Source: Mesorhizobium sp. (GTDB taxonomy: Bacteria > Pseudomonadota > Alphaproteobacteria > Rhizobiales > Rhizobiaceae). From it: a stretch of DNA of 64,000 nt. A program made the position numbers and the translations under genes. Location: the NCBI GenBank assembly GCA_019635735.1, contig JAHBYX010000001.1, forward strand, positions 682,001 through 746,000, written 5' to 3'. Below are positions 44,454 to 53,688 of this stretch, one piece after another; position 1 is the stretch's first letter, and the number at the start of each line of letters is the position of its first letter. A model generated the notes under the pieces. That model searched no databases, was not told where the DNA came from, and saw nothing but the letters and a program-made list of their open reading frames with translations.

Positions 44454-45056
44454 CTACTTCTTCGCGGCGAAACCGGCGAAGAGCGACCACACCGCCGGCA
44501 CCAGCGCCGAGGCGAGCGCCACCTTGATCAGGTCCGGCACGATGAAGGGCGCCACGCCGAAGGTCCAGGCCTTCTCGGCACCGATCAGCGTCGCCAGCCA
44601 CGCGAAGCCCATCGCCATCATCACCGCTTCCGCCACCAGCATCGCGCCGAACAGCTTGAACGGGTTGCGGTCGAAGCCGCGGTCGGCGGCCCAGCCAACG
44701 ATCGCGGCCATGGCGACGAAGCCGGCGAGATAGCCGCCGGTGGAGCCCAGCATGTAGGCGATGCCGATGCCCTTCTCCGGCGTGCTCTGGAAGACCGGGA
44801 AGCCGGCCGCGCCCTCGGCCATGTAGAGCAGCAGCGTCGCCAGCCCGAGACGGAAGCCAAAGGTCGCGGCGATCATCAGCACGGCCAGCGTCTGCAGCGA
44901 CAGGTCGACCGGCCCGAGCATGACCTTGGTCTTGGCCGACAGCGTCAGGATCAGCGTTCCCGCGACGACGAGGGCCGCCTGCGCGACCAGCCGCGCAACG
45001 CCGCTCTGCGGCAGGGCCAGGCTGACGAGCGGGCGCATCACAATTGCATTGGACAT
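44454..45056 (-). CDS. bioY: Biotin transporter substrate-binding component
   Basis: A 200-residue polytopic membrane protein with about six helices. VDLSLQTLAVLMIAATFGFR, the GLATLLLYMAEGAAGFPVF segment and GSTGGYLAGFVAMAAIVGW are the BioY core. BioY alone or with an ECF module imports biotin; no ECF ATPase (BioM) or BioN gene is adjacent. No GntR-type BioR box was recognised in the 120 bp upstream. Confidence 0.92.
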   Translation of the reverse strand: MSNAIVMRPLVSLALPQSGVARLVAQAALVVAGTLILTLSAKTKVMLGPVDLSLQTLAVLMIAATFGFRLGLATLLLYMAEGAAGFPVFQSTPEKGIGIAYMLGSTGGYLAGFVAMAAIVGWAADRGFDRNPFKLFGAMLVAEAVMMAMGFAWLATLIGAEKAWTFGVAPFIVPDLIKVALASALVPAVWSLFAGFAAKK

Positions 45057-45176
45057 TCGTTGGGTTCCCTCACACAGCGGCCGCGCTACGGCCGGTTCTC
45101 ATCCGGGTTTCGGTATATTGGCTTCCATGATATGCGGCAACCGCTTTCGCCCGCTCACCCCAGGACGTTTTCCCCG

Positions 45177-46082
45177 ATGGCCATCGAATTCCAGACCGCC
45201 TTCGACCCGGCCTACGGCACCGCCGTTCCGGTGGCGGCGGGCGTCTCCCGGCTGACGGTGAACAACCCGAGCGCCTTCACCTTTCACGGCACGAACACCT
45301 ATCTCGTCGGCACCGAGACGCTCGCGGTCATCGACCCCGGCCCCGAAGATGACGCGCATTTCGAGGCACTTAAGCGGGCGATCGCCGGTCGTCCGGTCAG
45401 CCACATCTTCGTCACGCATACTCATCGCGACCACTCGCCGCTGACGGCAAGGCTGAAGCAGTCGACGGGTGCCGTCGTCGTGGCCGAGGGGCCGCACCGC
45501 CCGGCGCGGCCGCTGCGCATCGGCGAGATCAACCCGCTCGACGCCAGCGGCGACCTCGACTTCACAGCGGATGTGCACCTGGCGGACGGCGACGTCGTCG
45601 AGGGCGACGGCTTCGCGATCCGCGGCGTCTTCACGCCGGGCCACACCGCCAACCACATGTCGTTCGGGCTGGAGGGGACGGGCGTCCTCTTCTCGGGCGA
45701 CCACGTCATGGCCTGGTCGACCTCGATCGTCGCGCCGCCGGACGGATCGATGTCCGACTACATGGCCTCGCTCGACCGGCTGCTTTCGCGCGACGACCGG
45801 CTTTATCTCCCCGGCCACGGCGGCCCGCTGCGCAAGCCGCTCCCCTTCCTGCGCGGCTTGAAGGCGCACCGCAAAATGCGCGAGCGCGCGATCCTCGAGC
45901 GTCTGCGCGGCGGCGACCGCACCATCCCCGACATGGTCCGCGCGATCTACCGCGACACCGACCCCAGGCTGCACGGCGCGGCCGGACTCTCGGTGCTGGC
46001 GCAGATCGAGGACCTCGTCGCGAAAGGCGCGGCGGTCGCCGAGACCGACGTCTCGATCGACGGCGTCTTTCGGGTGGCATAG
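45177..46082 (+). CDS. MBL-fold metallo-hydrolase (LACTB2-like)
   Basis: A 301-residue metallo-beta-lactamase-fold protein. The zinc motif is VTHTHRDHSPLTA, and further ligands are in GHTANHMSF and GDHVM. TFHGTNTYLVGTETLAVIDP is the usual first strand pair. The C-terminal helical tail (PFLRGLKAHRKMRERAILER) is like LACTB2/hydroxyacylglutathione-hydrolase relatives that often act as nucleases or thioesterases. The ATG at 45177 was chosen; the frame is open far upstream because of high GC. Substrate unknown. Confidence 0.85.
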   Translation: MAIEFQTAFDPAYGTAVPVAAGVSRLTVNNPSAFTFHGTNTYLVGTETLAVIDPGPEDDAHFEALKRAIAGRPVSHIFVTHTHRDHSPLTARLKQSTGAVVVAEGPHRPARPLRIGEINPLDASGDLDFTADVHLADGDVVEGDGFAIRGVFTPGHTANHMSFGLEGTGVLFSGDHVMAWSTSIVAPPDGSMSDYMASLDRLLSRDDRLYLPGHGGPLRKPLPFLRGLKAHRKMRERAILERLRGGDRTIPDMVRAIYRDTDPRLHGAAGLSVLAQIEDLVAKGAAVAETDVSIDGVFRVA

Positions 46083-46281
46083 GTTCTTCGCGGCAAGCGC
46101 CGGCAGGCGCCGCGGCAACAGCCCGCATCCTGCATTGATCCGGCCCCCGAACGAGACAGCGGTCTGACGCTTCTTCAGCCGCGCATTCCCGCTGCTATCC
46201 ACCCGAAAGCGGACTTGTTATGCTGAGCTTGGGCGGACGCAAGCAATCGCGCAAGCGCCAGTACAACAGGGGGCAGACCTC

Positions 46282-46660
46282 ATGAAGTATATCGTGCCGA
46301 TCGCCGTGGCTGGCGTCCTCCTTCTTCAGGCGAGCGGCGCGATTCCGATGTCGAGCGTCGGCGGTCCGATGACGATCGCGCTGGCCTTTTTCGCCGCCGT
46401 GCTGGCTGTCGGGATCCACGAGGCGTGGACGAAGAAGCGGGGGCGTGCTCGGCTGGATCCTGAACGTCGTCGTCTCGATCGTCGGCGCGCTCGTAGCCGT
46501 CCAGCTCGGCGAATTCCTCCTGCTGCCGCTCCTCATGCTCATGGATGTGAGAGGGTCTCTGGCGGCCACGGGAGGTTTCGCGATGTATGTGGGGCTCACC
46601 GCCATGATGCTCCTCACGCTGTTGGGATCGTGGGGCGCGATATGGGTCGTGAACCGGTAG
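46282..46660 (+). pseudogene. Small membrane protein gene interrupted by a one-base frameshift
   Basis: The first frame encodes KYIVPIAVAGVLLLQASGAI and continues to IHEAWTKKRG; the next frame from about 46445 encodes LGWILNVVVSIVGALVAVQL through to SWGAIWVVNR. Together they would make a protein of about 125 residues with four hydrophobic segments. The break is at a run of five G (46439-46443); removing one G joins KKRG directly to VLGWILN. Either the gene is broken, the base is a sequence error, or expression needs frameshifting. Function unknown. The ATG at 46282 follows GGGGG-rich sequence (AGGGGGCAGACCTC). Confidence 0.65.
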
Positions 46661-46705
46661 CGGTGAGGGGTCTCGCGAGGGGCGCTGGGTGGCAGCCCCA
46701 GCCCC

Positions 46706-47488
46706 CTACTCCGCCACCGGCTCGCCCTTCACCGCCGCATCCAGATCCGCCAGGAAGCGCTCGATGCGCTTCGCGTTGTCGCCGAGGTCGTGGCGGCCCC
46801 AGCGCGAGACCGAGCGCATGTCGACATAGACGGCCGCGTCCTCGTCGGTGACCCGGACCGCCACGTCGACCGGAAAGCCGAGGAAGAAGGTGTAGGCGAC
46901 GATCTCGAGGGTGAGCTCGCTCTGTCCCTCGGCGAGCTGCGGGTCGCCGCGCACGGTCCAGCCGCGGTCCTTCGCCAGCTTGAGGATCGCCTGGATCACC
47001 AGGTCGGGCGCCACCTCGTAGCGGCGGCCGATCACGCCCGGATAGGTCTCGAGCTGCAGTTCGGCGTCCTCGGGCGTCGGCGGCGCGATCGTGTTCATGG
47101 CGCCGGTCCGCTCCGCCGCTGCCAGCGGCAGCTGCGGCGGTCCGACCACGTCGGTCGAGATGTCGGTCAGCGACGGCAGCGTCACGCCCTTCCAGGCTGA
47201 GAGGAGGAAGGGGGCCGCGACCGCCAGCGCGATCAGCGCGCCGGCCGCCGAATCGCGCCCGCCCCGGTCGCCGCGGGTCCACAGGCGATAAAAGCCCCAC
47301 GCCGCGCAGGCGAGCGCCGCGATGGCAATCGTCCCGACGATGCCGAGCAGCCAGAAGAACGAGATGGTGTCGATCAGCCCGAATCGGTGGCCGAGCCCCG
47401 ACATGACGAAAAGCACGGCGGCGAAGGACGCCAGGCGCCGCGACCAGCGGGCTGCGCGCGAAATGCGCCGTTCGACGACTGCCGCCAT
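46706..47488 (-). CDS. DUF1499 family membrane protein
   Basis: A 260-residue protein. Three hydrophobic segments occupy residues about 20-115, then a soluble DUF1499 domain: YEVAPDLVIQAILKLAKDRG, SELTLEIVAYTFFLGFPVDV and DMRSVSRWGRHDLGDNAKRI, the conserved R-S-x-S-R-x-G-x-x-D-x-G-x-N signature. Function of the family is not known; it faces the periplasm or cytoplasm by one anchor region. Confidence 0.85.
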   Translation of the reverse strand: MAAVVERRISRAARWSRRLASFAAVLFVMSGLGHRFGLIDTISFFWLLGIVGTIAIAALACAAWGFYRLWTRGDRGGRDSAAGALIALAVAAPFLLSAWKGVTLPSLTDISTDVVGPPQLPLAAAERTGAMNTIAPPTPEDAELQLETYPGVIGRRYEVAPDLVIQAILKLAKDRGWTVRGDPQLAEGQSELTLEIVAYTFFLGFPVDVAVRVTDEDAAVYVDMRSVSRWGRHDLGDNAKRIERFLADLDAAVKGEPVAE

Positions 47489-47578
47489 ATGACCGCCGGT
47501 CCTCTCAGATGAATGTCGGCGGTCACTTATGCCGATTTGGCCGGGAACTCAAAGTCTCCGGCGCCGCATCGATGCCGC

Positions 47579-49207
47579 TCACGCCGGTAGCTTGTATTCC
47601 TTGAACTGGTTGCGCAGCGTGATCTTCTGGATCTTGCCGGTGGCGGTGTGCGGGATCTCGTCGACGAAGACGACGTCGTCGGGCATCCACCACTTGGCGA
47701 TCTTGCCGTCCATGTAGGCGAGGATCTCTTCCTTGGTCGTCGCCTTGCCGGCCTTGCGGACGACGACCAGAAGCGGCCGCTCATCCCACTTCGGATGCGC
47801 GATGCCGATCACGGCCGCTTCCGCCACGTCGGGGTGCCCCACCGCCAGGTTCTCCAGCTCGATCGACGAGATCCACTCGCCGCCCGATTTGATCACGTCT
47901 TTCGAACGGTCGGTGATCTGCATGTAGCCGTTGGCGTTGATGTGGGCGACGTCGCCCGTGTCGAACCAGCCTTCCGCGTCGAACTGGTCCTTGCCGGCGC
48001 CGCCGTAATAGCCCTTGGCCACCGCCGGCCCGCGCACCTTCAGCCGGCCGAAGGTCTTGCCGTCCCAGGGCAGCTCGCGGTCGTTGTCGTCGGTCACCTT
48101 CATCTCGACGCCGAAGGGCGCCCACCCTTGCGTCTGCTTGACGTCCAGCAGCGCATCGCCGGTGAAGTCCTGGTATTCCGGCTTCATCGTGCACAGCGAG
48201 CCGAGCGGGCTCATCTCGGTCATGCCCCAGGCGTGGATCACCTGCACGCCGTAGTTCTTCTCGAACTTTTCCGTGATGGCGCGCGGGCAGGCCGAGCCGC
48301 CGATCACCACCTTGCTGAGATGCGGTAGCTTGAGGTTGTTGGCCTCCAGATGCTGCAGCAGCATCAGCCAGACCGTCGGCACGGCCGCCGAGAAGGTCAC
48401 CTTCTCGGTGTCGAGCAGCTCGTAGATCGAGGCGCCGTCCATCTTGCCGCCGGGCATGACCAGCTTGGCGCCGATCATCGGCGCGCTCTGGCCGAGGCCC
48501 CAGGCATTGGCATGGAACATCGGCACCACCGGCAGGATCACGTCGCGCGACGAGATGCCCATCGCGTCCGGCATCGCCGCCATCATCGCATGGATGACGT
48601 TCGAGCGGTGGGAATAGAGCACGCCCTTGGGGTCGCCCGTCGTGCCCGAGGTGTAGCACATGCCGCAGGCGTCGGCCTCGGCGACATGGACCCACTGGAA
48701 GTCGCCGTCGGCCTCGGCCAGCCATTCCTCGTAGGCGACGACGTTGGTGAGCGCGGTTGCCGGCAGGTGCGCCTTGTCGGTCAGAACGATGACCTTCTTC
48801 AGCGACTTCACCATCGGCGCGATCTTTTCGACCAGCGGCATGAAGGTGAGGTCGACGAACAGCGCCTGGTCCTCGGCGTGGTTCATGATCCAGATGATCT
48901 GCTCGGGGAAGAGCCGCGGATTGAGCGTATGGTAGATGCCGCCCATGCCCATGATGCCAAACCAGGCCTCGAGATGGTTGCCGCTGTTCCAGGCGAGAGT
49001 GCCGATGCGGTCGGAGCGCTTGAAACCGTCGCGCTGCAGGCGCTGCGCCACTTTCAGCGAACGCTCGCGCAGATCCTTGTAGGTCGTGCGCACGATCGGC
49101 CCTTCGACCGAGCGCGACACGATCTCGCGGTGGCCGTGCTGCCGCGCGGCATGGTCGATAATCTTGTGGCAGACGAGCGGCCACTCCTGCATCAGTCCGA
49201 GCATCAA
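47579..49207 (-). CDS. Acyl-CoA synthetase (AMP-dependent, medium/long-chain fatty acid type)
   Basis: A 542-residue ANL-superfamily ligase that activates a fatty acid to acyl-AMP and then acyl-CoA. Motif A3 is [18 protein letters not shown]5 [14 protein letters not shown]7 [21 protein letters not shown]8 [20 protein letters not shown] and A10 catalytic Lys region [19 protein letters not shown]. Full length and intact. Closest in pattern to AlkK-like medium-chain ligases. The upstream region contains the 270-bp inverted-repeat element. Confidence 0.92.
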   Translation of the reverse strand: MMLGLMQEWPLVCHKIIDHAARQHGHREIVSRSVEGPIVRTTYKDLRERSLKVAQRLQRDGFKRSDRIGTLAWNSGNHLEAWFGIMGMGGIYHTLNPRLFPEQIIWIMNHAEDQALFVDLTFMPLVEKIAPMVKSLKKVIVLTDKAHLPATALTNVVAYEEWLAEADGDFQWVHVAEADACGMCYTSGTTGDPKGVLYSHRSNVIHAMMAAMPDAMGISSRDVILPVVPMFHANAWGLGQSAPMIGAKLVMPGGKMDGASIYELLDTEKVTFSAAVPTVWLMLLQHLEANNLKLPHLSKVVIGGSACPRAITEKFEKNYGVQVIHAWGMTEMSPLGSLCTMKPEYQDFTGDALLDVKQTQGWAPFGVEMKVTDDNDRELPWDGKTFGRLKVRGPAVAKGYYGGAGKDQFDAEGWFDTGDVAHINANGYMQITDRSKDVIKSGGEWISSIELENLAVGHPDVAEAAVIGIAHPKWDERPLLVVVRKAGKATTKEEILAYMDGKIAKWWMPDDVVFVDEIPHTATGKIQKITLRNQFKEYKLPA

Positions 49208-49639
49208 TTTCCTCCCAGCGGCTTCGGCGCGAATTTCCTGCTGCGCGAGCCGCTTGTCTAGAGCATTTCCGATGAACGTTGGGTCACTCTGCCGGAGGGA
49301 ATTCGGGCCAAGGTCGAGGCCTTCGGCGCGGTCGTGCTGGTGGCACGGCCAAGTCCGAAGGCCGATGGATTTGGCCCGAATTCACCCGGCCAGAAGGGTT
49401 TCCCGCTGGCGAGCGCCCGCGGCGTCAGGCGGATTTGGCCATGCCATCAGCACGGCCTGCACCGCCTTCCTGGCGGATCGTCTCGCCATCGGGAAACAGA
49501 GTGATCCAACGTTCACCGGAAATGCTCTCGTGCCGCCGGAATGACTTTCCGTCAACCTCCCACAGCGCCGCATCCGCCACATTGCGGCCATTCTCGGCGG
49601 GATAGGTCGATGCGGGCGGACCTTGAGGATGAGACTCAC
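49208..49639. other. Intergenic region with an inverted-repeat element
   Basis: A 432-bp gap between divergent genes. Most of it is the repeat at 49260-49528. No credible gene; short open frames here are in the repeat. Confidence 0.6.
49260..49528. repeat. 269-bp imperfect inverted-repeat element with nested hairpin
   Basis: The outer arms are 32 bp (49260-49291 and 49497-49528), matching at 30 positions when one is reversed and complemented; both run from AGAGCATTTCCG to TCACTCTG. Inside the left half is a nested hairpin: AATTCGGGCCAA (49300-49311) with TTGGCCCGAATT (49371-49382), and GGCCTTCGG (49318-49326) with CCGAAGGCC (49355-49363). The right half contains a diverged reversed copy of CGTGCTG-TGGCA-GGCCAA-TCCG. 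It looks like a MITE- or RIME-type dispersed element made of two inverted units. Confidence 0.75.
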
Positions 49640-50002
49640 ATGGAAACGCATGTGGCCAGTGCGCCAGCCCCTGTCACCCACTCGCTCGAGATGGTCGAGC
49701 TGGAATTCGCGCTCGACTTGGAAGACGTAAAGGCAGGCTTCGACGAGGCGGCCGCCGCGGCGGCCAAGGCCACCGGCGGCGCTCTTCTCTTCACCATGCC
49801 GACGGCAGCCATCCCCGATTGCAGCCGCGTCGCGGTCATCAGCCTCGGCGAGCGGGACGAACGCGAACTCGTCCTGGTGATCCTCGGCGACGACGGCGTC
49901 AGCACCCGTATCGAGACGGTCGCCGAGAGCCGGAACCCGATCGCCGCACTCGCCCGCTCCTGGTCCAGCGTCATGGAGCGCATGCCGGCCGTTGCGGCCT
50001 GA
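49640..50002 (+). CDS. Conserved-looking small protein of unknown function
   Basis: A 120-residue soluble protein. Sequence features: an acidic N-terminal half (MVELEFALDLEDVKAGFDEA), an Ala-rich helix, and alternating strand/helix pattern in ISLGERDERELVLVILGDDG. No domain recognised. Starts at 49640 (METHVAS) and 49610 (MRADLED) are both possible; GAGGATGAGACT precedes the former. Codon use is normal for the genome. Confidence 0.55.
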   Translation: METHVASAPAPVTHSLEMVELEFALDLEDVKAGFDEAAAAAAKATGGALLFTMPTAAIPDCSRVAVISLGERDERELVLVILGDDGVSTRIETVAESRNPIAALARSWSSVMERMPAVAA

Positions 50003-50087
50003 GAGGGCCGTCACCGGTCGATAATCCGGCTCTTCAAACCTGCCGCAGCGTAAGATATTGGATCTGACTGAAACGGGGTCGATCCAT

Positions 50088-51176
50088 ATGATGCGCCTTC
50101 TTTCACTTTGCTTTGCCGCGTTCGCAATTTTCTCGTTCAATATTGCCGCCATGGCGCAGACGACTGTCGGATCGCCTGCAACAAGCGCACCGCCGCTGAT
50201 GTCGACGCCGCAACAGCCCCTCCTGTCGGCCAGCCAGCGCGCCGTGATCGCCAGGGATCTCATAGCGAAGTGGCAATCCGCCGCCGACAGCCGGCCGGGC
50301 GGCGGCGGTTCCCGCTGGTCGAGGATGCTGACCAAGGCGGTCATGACCGCCAGCGCCGAAAACGTACTGAAGGCGACCACCGCACGGTCTGTCGAAGAGC
50401 TACCCATTGCGCTGACCGGCGGCGACATCGCAAACCCCGTTCGGCCAGAAAAGCAGGCCATAGGCAACGGATCGGTCGCGCCCCAGACGTTGGGCAGCTA
50501 TTTTAGCGATCTGACCTACACACCTCTTCCCTACGGTCGATGCCGCATTGCCGATTCGCGCGTGATCAGTTCGCCCCTGGTGGGAACGCGGAGCCTCTAT
50601 ATAGAGAATACCCCCGACTACATATCCCAGGGTGGAACCGGCACGTATTCGATGGGCACAGGTTCGGCAAACTGTGGCCTCAGTATCTTTGCCGCCGCCT
50701 TCGCGGTGAGCGTCACTCTAACGTCGCCGGCGGGCCCTGGCGTCTTCAAGGTGTTCAAACACGCATCGCCCTATCAGACGGGCAACACGGTTTGGATCAA
50801 CCCGGGAAGCTCCGGGGCGAGCGCAGATCTCATCGTCAACAGTTGCGGCGGATGCTTGTTTGACATCGGCATCTATTCGTCCGTTTCCGTTCACTACATC
50901 ATCGATGTTATTGGTTATTACATGCCGCCCGTACGCACTGCCTTGGATTGTTACACGACGGGCTCAAACACGAGTCAACTGGGCTCGGGGTATTCGGGAC
51001 ATTTTCCCGCACCATCTTGTGATCCAAAATACAACCAGGTCAGTGTTGATTGCCTTGGTCAGTACACCCAAGTGATCATCTACCAACGCGCAGGCGGCTG
51101 CCAAGCTTACAATTACTCTGGCGTAACCAGCGACATTTCGGCGGCCTCCCGTTGTTGTGCGGTACCCGGGCGATAA
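50088..51176 (+). CDS. Secreted protein with a V-x-Y-I-I-D-V-I-G-Y-Y surface-protein motif
   Basis: A 362-residue exported protein. The signal peptide is MMRLLSLCFAAFAIFSFNIA with cleavage near AMAQT. A helical region of about 100 residues follows, then a beta-rich domain of about 170 residues (SRVISSPLVGTRSLYIENTP, TVWINPGSSGASADLIVNSC) ending in SVHYIIDVIGYYMPP. The I-D-V-x-G-Y-Y/F ending marks a domain common in actinobacterial and other secreted surface proteins. The Cys-rich C-terminus (about seven Cys) suggests disulfides. Starts at 50088 and 50091 are alternatives. Function unknown. Confidence 0.7.
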   Translation: MMRLLSLCFAAFAIFSFNIAAMAQTTVGSPATSAPPLMSTPQQPLLSASQRAVIARDLIAKWQSAADSRPGGGGSRWSRMLTKAVMTASAENVLKATTARSVEELPIALTGGDIANPVRPEKQAIGNGSVAPQTLGSYFSDLTYTPLPYGRCRIADSRVISSPLVGTRSLYIENTPDYISQGGTGTYSMGTGSANCGLSIFAAAFAVSVTLTSPAGPGVFKVFKHASPYQTGNTVWINPGSSGASADLIVNSCGGCLFDIGIYSSVSVHYIIDVIGYYMPPVRTALDCYTTGSNTSQLGSGYSGHFPAPSCDPKYNQVSVDCLGQYTQVIIYQRAGGCQAYNYSGVTSDISAASRCCAVPGR

Positions 51177-51377
51177 TTTGCACGTGGCTGCACAAGCCCA
51201 AAGCGGGTCGAGTGATCGCCGCAGCCTTCACGCGCGTCATGGAGCAGATACCGGCGATCGCCACCCAAGCACATCTGCTGGCGCAAGCTGGCAGAATGCC
51301 ATTGGTCCAGCCGGCGAGCGGGGTTACCGCACTGCAAAATCTCGGCTAGTCTCCGGCCGATCCTCCGGAGACCGCCC

Positions 51378-52766
51378 ATGAACGCCCCGCTCACCAACGT
51401 CCAGGCGCGCGACGTCGAAGCCCTGCTTCATCCCTACACGCCGATCCACCGTCTGCGCGAGATCGGGCCGACGGTGATCGAGCGCGGCAAGGGCGTCTAT
51501 GTCTACGACACCCAGGGCAAGGCCTATATCGAGGGCATGGCGGGCCTGTGGTGCACGGGCCTCGGCTACGGCGACGAGGAGCTGATCGAGGCAGCGACCG
51601 AGCAGATGCGTACGCTGTCCTATTCGCACCTGTTCGGCGCCAAGGGCATGGAGCCGGCGATCGAGCTCGCCGAAAAGCTGAAGGAGATCGCGCCTATCCC
51701 GATCTCGAAAGTGTTCTACACCTCGTCCGGCTCCGAGGCCAACGACACCCAGGTCAAGCTCGCCTGGTACATGAACAACGCGCTCGGCCGGCCGAACAAG
51801 AAGAAGATCATCTCGCGGCAGAAGGCCTATCACGGCGTCACCATCATGGCCGCCTCGTTGACCGGCCTGCCCTACAACCACATGGGCTGGGATCTCCCGG
51901 TCGACCGCGTCGTCCACACCGACTGCCCGCACTACTGGCGCTTCGGCAAGGAGGGCGAGAGCGAGGCCGAGTTCCTGGCGCGCATCGTCCAGTCGCTGCG
52001 CGATTTGATCGAGCGCGAAGGTCCGGACACGATCGCCGCTATGATCGTCGAGCCGGTCATGGGCGCCGGTGGCGTCATCGTGCCGCCCGCCGGCTACTAT
52101 GCCGCGATCAAGGAAGTCCTCGACGAGCACGACATCATCCTGATCGACGACGAGGTCATCAACGGGTTCGGGCGCACCGGCAACTGGTGGGGCTGTCAGA
52201 CGCACGGCATGGTGCCGACCACGATCTCCGTCGCCAAGCAGCTCACCTCGGCCTATGTGCCGCTGGGCGCCGTGCTGGTGCCGGAAGACATCTACCAGGC
52301 CTATGTCGACCATTCGCGCCAGATCGGCACGTTCGGCCACGGCTTCACCTATGGCGGCCACCCGCTCGGCTGCGCGGTCGGCGCCAAGGCGATCGAGATC
52401 TACCAGAAGCGCGACATCGTCGGAAAGGTCCGCGCGATCTCGCCGCTGTTCGCCAGCCGACTCGACGCCGTCAGGGACCACCCACTGGTCGGCGAGGTGC
52501 GCTATTCGGGCCTCGTCGGCGGCGTCGAGCTTGTCGCCGACAAGAAGACCAAGCGGTCCTTCGACGGCAAGAAGGGCGTGGGTGCTGCGCTTGCCCGCTT
52601 CGCCGAGGGCCACGGCGCGATCGTCCGCGCCATCGGCGACACGATCGCCTTCTGCCCGCCGATGATCATCGCCGAGGCGGAACTGAACGAGCTGTTCGAC
52701 CGGTTCGAGAAGGCGCTGGCCGACACCGAGGCCCTGGTCCACAAGGAGGGCCTGCGCGCGGCCTGA
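51378..52766 (+). CDS. Class III PLP-dependent aminotransferase
   Basis: A 462-residue omega-transaminase-type enzyme. YTSSGSEANDTQVKLAW binds the cofactor phosphate, AYHGVTIMAASLTGLP and MIVEPVMGAGGVIVPPAGYY are typical, IDDEVINGFGRTGNWWG carries the pyridine-N Asp, and SVAKQLTSAY holds the Schiff-base Lys. FTYGGHPLGCAVG completes the fold. Members transfer amino groups between pyruvate or 2-oxoglutarate and amines, beta-alanine or GABA; the substrate cannot be assigned. Confidence 0.92.
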   Translation: MNAPLTNVQARDVEALLHPYTPIHRLREIGPTVIERGKGVYVYDTQGKAYIEGMAGLWCTGLGYGDEELIEAATEQMRTLSYSHLFGAKGMEPAIELAEKLKEIAPIPISKVFYTSSGSEANDTQVKLAWYMNNALGRPNKKKIISRQKAYHGVTIMAASLTGLPYNHMGWDLPVDRVVHTDCPHYWRFGKEGESEAEFLARIVQSLRDLIEREGPDTIAAMIVEPVMGAGGVIVPPAGYYAAIKEVLDEHDIILIDDEVINGFGRTGNWWGCQTHGMVPTTISVAKQLTSAYVPLGAVLVPEDIYQAYVDHSRQIGTFGHGFTYGGHPLGCAVGAKAIEIYQKRDIVGKVRAISPLFASRLDAVRDHPLVGEVRYSGLVGGVELVADKKTKRSFDGKKGVGAALARFAEGHGAIVRAIGDTIAFCPPMIIAEAELNELFDRFEKALADTEALVHKEGLRAA

Positions 52767-52807
52767 CGAAACGAGACGCCGGCTAAATCCTCCCGGCTCC
52801 GCCCGCG

Positions 52808-53461
52808 CTATTCGGCAGCCGCGGCACGCGGGAGCGGAGCTGCTGCGAGGGCAGGCGCGGAAAACTGCATCTTGACGAAGGCACGATAGGCGAGGATCTG
52901 CCGGGCAAGCCGGTTCGGGTCGTCGGTCACCTTGGCCATGATGATGCCGCCGTCGATGATGCAGGACAGCATCTCGGCCATCACGTCGAGATCGAGCGGC
53001 TCCCGCGGCGCGTAGACGGCCATGATCGCTTCCAGATGCTCGCGGATGCGCGCGTTGACGCTTTCGATCGCCTCGCGGTTCAGATCGATGACGCGCCGGT
53101 CGAACAGCCGCTCCTGGTAGCAGACCGACGCGATCATGCAGCCGGGGTGACCTCCGGGAAGGTCCCCCATCAATTCGGCCAGCATCTTCAGTCCGATCAG
53201 GAAGGCCTGCAGCGGGTCTTCCGACAATTCCGCCGCCCTGCCGAAGATCTCGTCGAGAATGCGATGGTCCTCGGCGATGTAGCGGCGCAGCAGTTCGTGC
53301 GCCAACTCGTTCTTGTCCCGGAAGTGATAGAAGAAGCCGCTCTTGGTGATGCCGGCCTCTGCGATCACCTCCTCGATCGAGGTCGCGCCGAATCCCTTGG
53401 CCAGAACCGACGCCTCGGCCACTTCGAGAATGCGTTCGCGGGTCGCCTCGCCCTTGCGCAT
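52808..53461 (-). CDS. TetR/AcrR-family transcriptional regulator
   Basis: A 217-residue repressor-like protein. The N-terminal HTH is ATRERILEVAEASVLAKGFG then ITKSGFFYHFRDKNELAHEL (residues about 5-55), and an all-helical ligand domain with HPGCMIASVCYQERL follows. The ATG at 53461 (MRKGEAT) follows GGAGG-like sequence; the frame is open to 53518. It is convergent with the aminotransferase and divergent from the homocysteine methyltransferase-like gene, which may be its target. Confidence 0.9.
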   Translation of the reverse strand: MRKGEATRERILEVAEASVLAKGFGATSIEEVIAEAGITKSGFFYHFRDKNELAHELLRRYIAEDHRILDEIFGRAAELSEDPLQAFLIGLKMLAELMGDLPGGHPGCMIASVCYQERLFDRRVIDLNREAIESVNARIREHLEAIMAVYAPREPLDLDVMAEMLSCIIDGGIIMAKVTDDPNRLARQILAYRAFVKMQFSAPALAAAPLPRAAAAE

Positions 53462-53688
53462 GGAGGCCTCCAAAAACTGTACTTGCGGTATGGAAATGCG
53501 AGGCGCGACCCTTAGCACGTTCCGTTAGGGAAGTGCCAACACAATATTCAACCGATTGAATCCATTAGATTTTTCACTATCCCGCCGGCGCCGTACCACG
53601 CGTCGGCTAGTTCCTGTCCATGCGATCTGGGAAAACCCCCGCCATCCGGGGCGGTCACGCCGCCCGAACTCATGGAGGTTTTCGATTC

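Noticed and set aside
45057..45176. BioR-type operator upstream of bioY
   Set aside because: No TTATnnATAA-like box was found in the spacer.
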